Positions 23,811-31,252 of a stretch of 39,175 bases of DNA are shown here, piece by piece. Below the pieces are notes generated by a model. The model ran no database searches and was not told where the DNA came from. It saw only the letters and a program-made list of their open reading frames with translations. The stretch is from DATFHX01 sp035247945 (GTDB taxonomy: Bacteria > Patescibacteriota > Saccharimonadia > Saccharimonadales > Saccharimonadaceae). The stretch spans positions 1 through 39,175 of the forward strand of contig DATFHX010000006.1 in assembly GCA_035247945.1 (NCBI GenBank). The letters are read 5' to 3'. The translations under genes and the position numbers were made by a program. Within the stretch, counting starts at the first letter, position 1. The number at the start of each line of letters is the position of its first letter.

Positions 23811-24296
23811 ATGAAGTCAACGATGAAATTGGACGAAAATAAGGCATTGTTCGAAGAATTAAATCAGGCAGTGCAATGGGCAGGTACCCTGACAGTAATT
23901 CATACTAATGCGATTGCGCATCAAATTGGCCTTAGTGCGACCGAATTTGAAGCAATGGATCTTATTTCACGGTTTCAACCCATGACTGCTGGAAAACTTG
24001 CAGAGTACTGCGGCTTAACGAGTGGAGCTATCACGGGTCTTGTCGATCGTCTTGAGCGACAAGGGTTTGTTCGACGCGAACGCGACCCTGCAGATCGGCG
24101 CCGTGTCTTTATTGTCCCTGTAGAGAATGAAGAAGCAAAGAAGAAAGTTCGCGCACTCTATAAGCCAATGGCGACGGAGTTTCGAAAGTGCGCGGAGAAT
24201 TATACTAAAGACGAAATCTGCCTCCTTCTTAAAATGCAAAAAGAAGCAAATACAATGGTAGAGCAGGTTATTGCAAAGATGCGCAAAGAATCTTAG
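23811..24296 (+). CDS. MarR-family transcriptional regulator
   Basis: A 161-residue dimeric winged-helix repressor. The wHTH is plain: LSATEFEAMDLISRF, MTAGKLAEYCGLTSGAITGLVDRLERQGFV and the wing RRERDPADRRRVFIVPV (about residues 43-105), flanked by dimerisation helices at both ends. It very probably represses itself and the divergent MFS pump through the two palindromes upstream. ATG 23823 is an alternative start. Its 3' end overlaps the convergent DUF4342 gene by 4 bp. Confidence 0.93.
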   Translation: MKSTMKLDENKALFEELNQAVQWAGTLTVIHTNAIAHQIGLSATEFEAMDLISRFQPMTAGKLAEYCGLTSGAITGLVDRLERQGFVRRERDPADRRRVFIVPVENEEAKKKVRALYKPMATEFRKCAENYTKDEICLLLKMQKEANTMVEQVIAKMRKES

Positions 24297-24538
24297 CGGC
24301 GCTCAACAACAATCGTACATTTTGTAACGAGGGCTGCAATTGCTCCAACGGCTGCAAAAACTGGCGCGAGAAGGATTCCTACAACACCAATAGTGAGGGG
24401 AAACTCTACGAGCGTTTTACCCTGATCGTCGCGGATAATGAGGCGGCGAACGTTTCCTTCATTGATAAGTGATTTTACTTTTGCCAAGAGCTCTTCGCCA
24501 TTGACTGAGAATTCTTCAGTTGTTTTCTTATCTGTCAT
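24293..24538 (-). CDS. DUF4342 family protein
   Basis: An 81-residue protein. The block VKSLINEGNVRRLIIRDDQGKTLVEFPLTIGVVG followed by the hydrophobic segment ILLAPVFAAVGAIAALV and the tail CTIVVERR match my memory of DUF4342, a family of unknown function with one membrane-associated helix. Converges on the MarR gene with a 4-bp overlap. Confidence 0.8.
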   Translation of the reverse strand: MTDKKTTEEFSVNGEELLAKVKSLINEGNVRRLIIRDDQGKTLVEFPLTIGVVGILLAPVFAAVGAIAALVTKCTIVVERR

Positions 24539-24582
24539 ATTGTTACTATAGCGTATTTTAAGTTCATTGTAATTGCTTTTGC

Positions 24583-24608
24583 TATACTAATAGAGACATA
24601 ATAGGAGG
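24583..24608 (+). promoter_or_regulatory. Promoter -10 and Shine-Dalgarno of the flavinylation operon
   Basis: TATACT (24583-24588) and AGGAGG (24603-24608), 5 nt before GTG 24614. Confidence 0.6.
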
Positions 24609-24613
24609 TAACT

Positions 24614-25102
24614 GTGCAAGAAGCGAGAAAGCCAAATGCTGCTCTCATTGCAATAATCGTAATAGTCCTACTCGCCGCTGCTGCGGGAGGTACATTCTAC
24701 GTTATGAATCAAAAGAAGGATGCGGGAAGCTCATCGACAACTGATACTCCCGCTTCTACCTCAGACGATACCTCATCAAGCACCACATCCTCTTCTTCTC
24801 ATGAGAGTTACAAAGACGGAACATATTCCGCGACAGGGAGCTATATATCGCCCGGTGGCCAGGAGTCTGTAGATGTCCAGGTGACACTAAAAAGTGGTGT
24901 AGTCGAAGAAGCCACCGTGTCCCCACACCCTGCATCTTCTACCTCTACACAGTACCAAGGGGAGTTTGTTGCAAACTTCAAACCACTTGTCGTTGGAAAA
25001 TCTATCAATGACATAAAACTCTCTCGCGTCGCTGGTTCATCTTTAACGTCGGGTGGCTTTAATCAAGCAATCGAAAAGATTAAGGATGAAGCAGCCTCGT
25101 AG
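24614..25102 (+). CDS. Membrane-anchored FMN-binding-domain-like protein
   Basis: A 162-residue extracytosolic protein. One N-terminal helix (AALIAIIVIVLLAAAAGGTFYVM, about 9-31), a Ser/Thr/Asp-rich spacer (about 36-65), then a compact domain (YKDGTYSATGSYISPGG, VQVTLKSGVVEEATVSPH) ending SSLTSGGFNQAIEKIK. This layout fits the FMN_bind family, in which ApbE attaches FMN covalently to a Thr of an S-x-T-S-G-like motif; the Thr in SSLTSGGF is the candidate. GTG start with AGGAGG. It overlaps the ApbE gene by 17 nt, which strongly supports the assignment. Confidence 0.8.
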   Translation: MQEARKPNAALIAIIVIVLLAAAAGGTFYVMNQKKDAGSSSTTDTPASTSDDTSSSTTSSSSHESYKDGTYSATGSYISPGGQESVDVQVTLKSGVVEEATVSPHPASSTSTQYQGEFVANFKPLVVGKSINDIKLSRVAGSSLTSGGFNQAIEKIKDEAAS

Positions 25103-25958
25103 TATTTGGGAGTTTGAGAAGTTTGGAACTAATTGGTCGATTGAAACAGATCGACCACTTTCAGAGGCAACGCGCCGCACCATATCCCGTCGACTCGAGC
25201 TGTTTGATAGGAGCTATTCGCGCTTTAGAGACGACTCCCTCGTTACTTCTATGAAGAAGCGGACGGGCCTATTTAGCATGCCGAGTGATTTTTCTGCCCT
25301 TTTTCACTTCTATGAAAACCTGTACTCATTGACCGATGGTAAAGTGACGCCGCTTATCGGAGAGATGCTCGAACAAGCAGGCTATGACAGCACGTATTCG
25401 CTTACATCAAAGGGAGATTTTGCGGAGCTGCCGAAGCTCTCAGATGTGTTTACATTTAATAACGAAACTAAAATGGCAACGGTTACTCAACCTATAACGC
25501 TAGATTTCGGAGCCGCAGGGAAGGGGTATGCGGTCGATATAATTGCTGAGATTATCGAAAAAGAGGTTGACCAGTATACGATTGACGCAAGTGGGGATAT
25601 GCGCCACCGTGGAAGTGTGCCTGAGCGGGTTGGGCTTGAGCATCCTGCGGATCCAACAAAAGTCATTGGTGTTATGGGCTTGAAGAATCGCAGTCTCTGC
25701 GCGTCAGCCTCAAATCGACGTGCGTGGCGCGGTATGCATCATATTATGGACCCTACTGCAAGAAAATCAGTGGATACTGTCGTAGCTACATGGGTGGTGG
25801 CGGATGATACGCTTCATGCCGATGGAATTGCAACGGCGCTCTTCTTTATGAAAAACCCTGAAGTACTTCAGGAAACCTTTTCTTTTGATTTTGTACGCAT
25901 GTTCCACGATGGAGTAGTTGACTACAGTCCTGGGTTTGAGGGAGAATTATTCATATGA
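25086..25958 (+). CDS. apbE: ApbE-family FAD:protein FMN transferase
   Basis: A 290-residue enzyme that transfers FMN from FAD to a Thr of partner proteins. Motifs: YSRFRDDSLVTSM (about 38-50), DFGAAGKGYAVDIIAE (about 140-155), IDASGDMRHRG (about 165-175), and the metal/substrate block HHIMDPTARKSVDTVVATWVVADDTLHADGIATALFFM (about 220-257). No lipobox or signal peptide is visible, so it may act in the cytoplasm before or during export, or be held at the membrane. ATG 25086 (MKQPRSIWEFEKFG) is chosen as the family-like start. Its two likely substrates are encoded on either side. Confidence 0.93.
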   Translation: MKQPRSIWEFEKFGTNWSIETDRPLSEATRRTISRRLELFDRSYSRFRDDSLVTSMKKRTGLFSMPSDFSALFHFYENLYSLTDGKVTPLIGEMLEQAGYDSTYSLTSKGDFAELPKLSDVFTFNNETKMATVTQPITLDFGAAGKGYAVDIIAEIIEKEVDQYTIDASGDMRHRGSVPERVGLEHPADPTKVIGVMGLKNRSLCASASNRRAWRGMHHIMDPTARKSVDTVVATWVVADDTLHADGIATALFFMKNPEVLQETFSFDFVRMFHDGVVDYSPGFEGELFI

Positions 25959-27412
25959 ACTACATTGATCGAGTCATTAACCGTATTACAATGTATCGAT
26001 TGATGTTGTATGCGCTCCTTGCGCTTGCTCTTCTTGCGGTAGGAATGGCGATATTTGGGATCTTGAAGTTCGATCCATTTGCAATGATTTTTGGTGCACT
26101 CGTCCTGCTGGGTGTAAGTATCGCTGTCAATGCCGCATTTGCGTACATGTTTGGAGTGCGAAGGAATGGTGATTCGGCGCTTATCTCTGCGGGTATTTTA
26201 TTCTTTTTATTCTCCCCGCCAAGCTCTCCGAGTGGATATATCATTCTCGCGCTTGTTGCTGCACTTGCGGCTGCATCAAAATATATACTCGCATGGAGAG
26301 GGCGGCATGTATTTAACCCAGCTGCTACAGCTGCAGTTATAGCGGGACTCACAGGGATTGCGTCGGCAAGCTGGTGGGTTGGATCGGGCGCATTATCGTT
26401 TATCGTCATGCTCCTTGGCGTACTTATCCTTCATAAGACAAGACGTCTTCGTATGGGCGTATTCTTTGTCGTACTGAGCTATGCTATTTTTCTCATTGTC
26501 TCGGCGTTCAAGGGATATAAGCTGGAAGATGTCGTCACGCTGCTCATTAATTCCTCTCCACTTCTATTTCTTGGAGGCTTCATGTTGAGTGAGCCACTAA
26601 CGCAGCCACCACGAAGATATGAACGGTACGTCTTTGCATCTATAGTGGCGCTCCTTGCCGCTGGTCAAGTTTCATTCGGAACATTCCTTATTACTCCTGA
26701 AATGGCGCTCCTTATCGGCAACGTGTATGCATTCTTCTGCGGTCAGCGTGGAGGCGTTTCACTGACACTTATCGGCCGAAGACAACTCCCAGGAAGCCAG
26801 GTTGAGTATGTATTTAAGCCAAACCGCACACTACGCTACCAGGCGGGGCAATATTTGGAGCTTCACTTGTCACATGTCCGACCCGATGCGCGGGGACAGC
26901 GAAGAACGTTTACGATTGCATCTGCTCCGGGACAGGAGGAGATTCGACTTGGTATTCGTCACTATGTTCCATCCAGTACATTTAAGAAGGCTTTGCAAGG
27001 ATTGCCACTCGGTACTAAGCTACCGGTTACTGGTATATATGGAGATTTTATATTGCCCCGCGATACATCCAAGAAACTTCTATTTATAGCCGGAGGAATT
27101 GGAATTACTCCTTTTCGTGCGCAGCTTGAATGGCTCCTACGGACAGGCCAAACGCGCGACGGAATCCTTCTCTATTCAGTGGGTTCAGTTGACGATGTCG
27201 TCTATCAGGATATCCTTATGGCGGATGCGCACGGCGTGGAGACTATTATCGTACCGGGTCCTGTCGACGAGCAAACGCTCATGAACGTGCCGGACATCGC
27301 GGAGCGGCAAGTCTTTATCTCAGGACCGCCTCCTATGGTGGATGCAGTATCTGCACTGCTTAAGCGACAGGGTGTAAGAGATATACGCAGAGACCACTTT
27401 AACGGCTATTAA
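25955..27412 (+). CDS. RnfD/NqrB-like membrane domain fused to ferredoxin-NADP reductase-type flavoprotein
   Basis: A 485-residue two-part protein. Residues 1-255 carry about eight to ten hydrophobic helices with RnfD/NqrB features: RRNGDSALISAGILFF, RGRHVFNPAATAAV (about 115-128) and MLSEPLTQPP (about 209-218), whose Thr sits where RnfD has its DPVT segment. Residues 265-485 are an FNR module: FAD motif RRTFTIASAP (about 315-324), YGDFILP (about 363), NAD(P) motif LLFIAGGIGITPFRAQLEW (about 374) and the end SGPPPMVDAV. It is inferred to move electrons from cytosolic NAD(P)H through the membrane to the flavinylated external protein. No 2Fe-2S domain. It overlaps apbE by 4 nt. Confidence 0.88.
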   Translation: MNYIDRVINRITMYRLMLYALLALALLAVGMAIFGILKFDPFAMIFGALVLLGVSIAVNAAFAYMFGVRRNGDSALISAGILFFLFSPPSSPSGYIILALVAALAAASKYILAWRGRHVFNPAATAAVIAGLTGIASASWWVGSGALSFIVMLLGVLILHKTRRLRMGVFFVVLSYAIFLIVSAFKGYKLEDVVTLLINSSPLLFLGGFMLSEPLTQPPRRYERYVFASIVALLAAGQVSFGTFLITPEMALLIGNVYAFFCGQRGGVSLTLIGRRQLPGSQVEYVFKPNRTLRYQAGQYLELHLSHVRPDARGQRRTFTIASAPGQEEIRLGIRHYVPSSTFKKALQGLPLGTKLPVTGIYGDFILPRDTSKKLLFIAGGIGITPFRAQLEWLLRTGQTRDGILLYSVGSVDDVVYQDILMADAHGVETIIVPGPVDEQTLMNVPDIAERQVFISGPPPMVDAVSALLKRQGVRDIRRDHFNGY

Positions 27413-27415
27413 TAG

Positions 27416-27421
27416 TATACT
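27416..27421 (+). promoter_or_regulatory. -10 box of uvrC
   Basis: TATACT ends 6 nt before the GTG start at 27428, so the transcript is predicted to begin at or next to the start codon: fully leaderless. Confidence 0.6.
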
Positions 27422-27427
27422 TATAGA

Positions 27428-28990
27428 GTGACTGACGCACTCGAAGCAAAGCTGAAAACACTACCACGTTCGCCTGGGGTTTATTTTCATAAAAATAAAT
27501 CGGGTGAGATTATTTATGTTGGTAAAGCGGCGGTACTAAAGAACCGTGTGCGGCAATATTTCCAGAGCACCCGGGATATGGACGTAAAGACCCGCGCACT
27601 GGTCGCAGAGATTTTTGACACTGATTGGATAGAGACCGAGAGTGAGATAGACGCACTTTTCCTTGAAAGTGAGATGGTGAAGCGGTATATGCCCCGCTTC
27701 AATATATTGCTACGCGACGATAAATCGCAGATGTTTGTGCGCATTGATATGAAGAGCGAGTGGCCTCATGTTAGTTTTACGAGGAATCCGGCAGATGATG
27801 GTGCTGACTATTTTGGCCCTTACTATAATGGGTTTGCGGTTCGTAAGGCGCTACGATATCTACGAAAAACCTTCCCTTATTACACGAAGGTGCCGAGTGG
27901 CGACAGAATCGATTTGGATGTCCATCTTGGACTAAGTCCTCAACCTGGCATATCGAGCGAGGAATATAAAGGCACGCTTCGTAATCTCATTAGGTACTTG
28001 AAGGGTGAGCGTGTTGCACTTATCCGCGAGCTCGAACGCGATATGAAAACGGCGGCAGGACTTCATGATTTTGAGATGGCGGCTATATATAGGAACCGAC
28101 TTAATAACCTCCGGGAACTTCAGCGGCGTATTATGTTTGGCGATAAAGAATTTATGAATATTAGCAAAGACCGTGCATTGAGCGATCTTCGTGATCTCCT
28201 TGGTCTTACAAAGCTGCCCGCACGCATTGAAGGATATGATATATCACACATGGGTGGAACGAATGTGGTCGCAAGTATGGTGGTGTTTACAAACGGAGTG
28301 AGTGATAGGGCAAACTACCGAAAGTTCAAGACAAAGATTGAGCAGAATGACGACTACCAAAACATGTATGAAACGTTATTCCGACGGACGAGTGAGAAAA
28401 ATATGAAAGCATGGGGCGTACCCGACCTGCTCCTCATTGATGGAGGGAAGGGACAACTTGATGCAGCCCTTCGTGCACTCGAAGAACGTGATCTCACTAT
28501 TCCAATAATAAGCATCGCAAAGAGGGAAGAAGAGATTATTATCCATAAGACGCGCTCACATATTGAACTTACGAAACTTCGTGAATTGCAGCAGGATCCT
28601 GCACCAGGTGTGTTTATTGAAGATTCGGGTGACTACCTAATCGTCAATCTACACGTCGGGCAGCGTAACGCCGGGTCACACTCTAAAAACCTTCGTTCGG
28701 GCGAAGCGCCTCGACGGTATGATGATGTAACTAAGCTTTTTCAGCGTATTCGTGATGAGTCACACCGATTTGCAGTGAGTTACCACACGGTATTAAAACG
28801 TAAGAAACAGACGGCAAGCACACTCGAAGAAGTGCCGGGTATTGGTGCGGCGACTCGGAGAAAGCTCATCAAAACTTTTGGAAGTATGCGGGGTGTCATG
28901 CAAGCCTCTTCAGAGGAGCTTGCACAGGCGATCGGCCCGGCTAAGGCTGAAGTCCTTAGACGCTATTTGCCAGCTGAACCGAACGCATGA
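27428..28990 (+). CDS. uvrC: Excinuclease ABC subunit C
   Basis: A 520-residue dual-incision nuclease of nucleotide excision repair, partner of UvrA (12122). GIY-YIG domain (SPGVYFHKNKSGEIIYVGKA, residues 15-34), UVR motif (LERDMKTAAGLHDFEMAAIYRNRLNNL, about 200-226), RNase H-like endonuclease (IEGYDISHMGGTNVVASMVVF, LLLIDGGKGQLDAAL) and helix-hairpin-helix (VPGIGAATRRKLIKTFGS, SEELAQAIGPAKAEV). Shorter than the roughly 600 residues of many bacteria but no domain is lost. The GTG start fits the leaderless promoter. Confidence 0.96.
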   Translation: MTDALEAKLKTLPRSPGVYFHKNKSGEIIYVGKAAVLKNRVRQYFQSTRDMDVKTRALVAEIFDTDWIETESEIDALFLESEMVKRYMPRFNILLRDDKSQMFVRIDMKSEWPHVSFTRNPADDGADYFGPYYNGFAVRKALRYLRKTFPYYTKVPSGDRIDLDVHLGLSPQPGISSEEYKGTLRNLIRYLKGERVALIRELERDMKTAAGLHDFEMAAIYRNRLNNLRELQRRIMFGDKEFMNISKDRALSDLRDLLGLTKLPARIEGYDISHMGGTNVVASMVVFTNGVSDRANYRKFKTKIEQNDDYQNMYETLFRRTSEKNMKAWGVPDLLLIDGGKGQLDAALRALEERDLTIPIISIAKREEEIIIHKTRSHIELTKLRELQQDPAPGVFIEDSGDYLIVNLHVGQRNAGSHSKNLRSGEAPRRYDDVTKLFQRIRDESHRFAVSYHTVLKRKKQTASTLEEVPGIGAATRRKLIKTFGSMRGVMQASSEELAQAIGPAKAEVLRRYLPAEPNA

Positions 28991-29012
28991 TATAGTAACG
29001 GCAAGTATAAGC

Positions 29013-29384
29013 ATGAATAAAACAAAACGACGAGCATATAGTAAAGGGTTTACGATTGTCGAAATCGTTGTTGTCGTTGTGGTTCTATCGATTCTTTCGA
29101 CAATTGGTTATTTTGCAATTCAAGGTTGGCGCACCAGGACGGCGCAGGGTGAGGTTTCAAGCGATCTTAATCAAGCCGTGAGTGCAATGGAGGCGGCACG
29201 AACTTTCAGTAGTGGCTATCCTGCTGCAATCCCTTCAACATTTAAGGCGAGTGCGAATGTGACAGTCACACTCAAAACGACGACAGCAACGTCGTTTTGT
29301 ATGGAAGGCGCAAGCAAGGTAGTGCCGAGTGTCGTGTATAAGGCGACGAATACAAGTAAGACGCCAGTCTCGGGGACGTGTTAA
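29013..29384 (+). CDS. Type IV pilin-like protein
   Basis: A 123-residue prepilin. Basic leader MNKTKRRAYSKG, then the prepilin peptidase site G/FTIVEIVVVVVVLSILSTIGY with Glu at mature position 5 and a long hydrophobic helix. The small globular domain ends with a Cys pair (TSFCMEGASK and SGTC at the C-terminus), the usual D-region disulphide. Probably a major or minor pilin used for attachment or twitching. ATG 29013 is the start that gives a class-III leader; a TATAGT lies at 28991-28996. The stop overlaps the next start by 1 nt (TAATG). Confidence 0.88.
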   Translation: MNKTKRRAYSKGFTIVEIVVVVVVLSILSTIGYFAIQGWRTRTAQGEVSSDLNQAVSAMEAARTFSSGYPAAIPSTFKASANVTVTLKTTTATSFCMEGASKVVPSVVYKATNTSKTPVSGTC

Positions 29385-30589
29385 TGAACGCAGCATTCTT
29401 TACCGCTAATCGACAGAAGCTTATTGATGCACTTAAGGGTGGCTCGTATGCACTGAGTGCGTACACTAAGATGCAGCGAGGGCACGATATGGCAGCCGCC
29501 TTCGAACAAGAGGCAAACTTCTGGTGGCTTACGGGGATCGAAGCTCCAGATTGGCAGCTTGTTGTCGATGGCGTGCGAGGAAGAAGCTGGCTCATCATGC
29601 CCGAAGTAGACGAAATACATCAGACGTTTGACGGAAGCTTATCCGCTGAACGGGCGCGAGAGGTGAGCGGCGTTGATGAGGTGCTTCCGAGTGATCAGGG
29701 TCTTAAGCTTCTTCGGATGCTCGCTAAAAATCATAGTGTAATACATGCACTCGGAGACTTTCCGAATGCGGAATATCTCGACTTTGTTCTGAATCCGGCG
29801 CCAAAAAAACTCCATGAACAGCTCCTTCGAATCTTTGGCTCAGTACAGGACTGTCGCCGTGATATTGCCGCGCTTCGGGCGATTAAACAGCCGGAAGAGA
29901 TTCAAGCACTACAAAGTGCAATTAACCTTACAATTGATGCGTTCAATGTAGCTAAAGACGAGTTGAAGAATCTAAAAACCGAATATGCGGTTGAAGCAGA
30001 GTTTACCTATTACTTTAGAAAGCATAATGCCCAGCATGCCTATGATCCTATAGTTGCAGCAGGGGAGAACGCCTGTACTCTTCACTATGATAAAAATGAA
30101 GCCAAGCTAAAGAAACGCGAGCTACTGCTCATGGATATAGGAGCGCGCGTGGGGGGATATCCAGCAGATATAACGAGGACATGGTCGATTGGGGAGCCGA
30201 CAAAACGGCAGCGCCAAGTGCATGAAGCTGTTGTCATGGCGCAGCGGCGCATTGTGGAGCTTATTGTCCCTGAACTTGGTGTTGATGTGTATCAACGAGA
30301 AGTGGATGAGATTATGCTAGATGCGCTGGTGGAGCTTGGTCTTATGAAGGATCGGTCGGATGAGAAATTGTATCATAAATATTTTCCACACGCCGTAAGT
30401 CACGGTATTGGTGTGGATGTCCATGATAGTTTAGGACGTCCAAAACGACTCCTTCCAAATATGACACTTACTGTTGAGCCGGGGATCTATATTCCCGAAG
30501 AAGGGATTGGTGTTCGTATCGAAGATGACATTCTAGTGACTGCAACGGGAAATGTAAACATGAGCCAGCGCCTATCGACAGAACTGTAA
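29384..30589 (+). CDS. pepP: Xaa-Pro aminopeptidase (M24B)
   Basis: A 401-residue metallopeptidase removing N-terminal residues before Pro. The N-terminal AMP_N domain (MNAAFFTANRQKLIDAL, FWWLTGIEAPDW) precedes the pita-bread fold with five metal ligands: two Asp in DIGARVGGYPADITRTW (about 251-267), His in SHGIGVDVHD (about 341), Glu in TVEPGIYIPEEG (about 365) and Glu in GVRIEDDI (about 380). ATG 29384 is preferred to the GTG at 29378. Translation is probably coupled to the pilin gene upstream, with no obvious functional link. Confidence 0.94.
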   Translation: MNAAFFTANRQKLIDALKGGSYALSAYTKMQRGHDMAAAFEQEANFWWLTGIEAPDWQLVVDGVRGRSWLIMPEVDEIHQTFDGSLSAERAREVSGVDEVLPSDQGLKLLRMLAKNHSVIHALGDFPNAEYLDFVLNPAPKKLHEQLLRIFGSVQDCRRDIAALRAIKQPEEIQALQSAINLTIDAFNVAKDELKNLKTEYAVEAEFTYYFRKHNAQHAYDPIVAAGENACTLHYDKNEAKLKKRELLLMDIGARVGGYPADITRTWSIGEPTKRQRQVHEAVVMAQRRIVELIVPELGVDVYQREVDEIMLDALVELGLMKDRSDEKLYHKYFPHAVSHGIGVDVHDSLGRPKRLLPNMTLTVEPGIYIPEEGIGVRIEDDILVTATGNVNMSQRLSTEL

Positions 30590-30597
30590 TCCCAGAG

Positions 30598-30603
30598 TAT
30601 AGT
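30598..30603 (+). promoter_or_regulatory. -10 box of the holin-like gene
   Basis: TATAGT, 11 nt before ATG 30615. Confidence 0.45.
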
Positions 30604-30614
30604 AGATACAGTTT

Positions 30615-30986
30615 ATGAAAAAACAATTTCTTGTGTTCGTAATCCGATGGATGTTGAACTCGTTCGGACTCTGGATCGCTGTGCATTTCCTAGGCACAGG
30701 GTATGATGTCAACCTTGATACCAGTGTTTGGATATACCTTTTCGCCGGACTTATCTTTTCTGTATTAAATAGTGTGATTCGTCCGATTATTATTATTCTG
30801 TCGCTCCCTGCAATTCTAGTCACGCTAGGACTCTTTACGATTATCGTGAACGGTCTTATGGTGTACTGGTCACTTCTTATTAGTCCGGGACTTCACATGA
30901 CATTCTGGCATTCTGTTCTTACAGGATTACTACTAAGTCTGATAAACTATATAGTAAGTAGCGTGCTTGAACGACGCGCTGAATAG
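30615..30986 (+). CDS. Phage-holin-4-like (superfamily IV) four-TM membrane protein
   Basis: A 123-residue integral membrane protein with about four helices. The block FSVLNSVIRPIIIILSLPAILVTLGLFTIIVNGLMVYW is the hallmark of the Phage_holin_4_2 family (mycobacterial four-TMS holin-like). Despite the name, chromosomal members are usually not phage genes and their role is unknown. There are no other phage genes nearby. The next gene, secG, starts 16 nt downstream, so they probably share a transcript. Confidence 0.85.
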   Translation: MKKQFLVFVIRWMLNSFGLWIAVHFLGTGYDVNLDTSVWIYLFAGLIFSVLNSVIRPIIIILSLPAILVTLGLFTIIVNGLMVYWSLLISPGLHMTFWHSVLTGLLLSLINYIVSSVLERRAE

Positions 30987-31002
30987 GAGTAAAGGTTTAA
31001 TT

Positions 31003-31230
31003 ATGAGTATTGATAGTATTTTACAGACACTGACCGTAGGATCTGCCATCCTAATGATCATTGCGATTCTATTGCAACAGCGTGGTGCAAGCCTCGGCGC
31101 TGGATTTGGTAGCTCTGGTGAGCTCTACACTACTCGTCGTGGACTTGATAAGAATCTGTTTGAAGTAACTATTATTATGGCTGTTATTTTTGTTCTGTCG
31201 ATCTTAACGGGGCTATTGTTGCCTCACTAA
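31003..31230 (+). CDS. secG: Preprotein translocase subunit SecG
   Basis: A 75-residue subunit of the SecYEG channel. Two transmembrane helices flank the conserved loop LLQQRGASLGAGFGSSGELYTTRRGLDK. ATG 31003 is chosen because it gives a family-length protein; the frame is open further upstream but overlaps the holin-like gene. An AGGAG (30985-30989) and AAAGG (30991-30995) lie upstream. Confidence 0.92.
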   Translation: MSIDSILQTLTVGSAILMIIAILLQQRGASLGAGFGSSGELYTTRRGLDKNLFEVTIIMAVIFVLSILTGLLLPH

Positions 31231-31252
31231 ATGGGGATAGTAGGGGCGTAGC

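Noticed and set aside
30615..30986. Prophage remnant suggested by the holin-like gene
   Set aside because: The family is common on chromosomes outside phages, and no other phage gene lies nearby.
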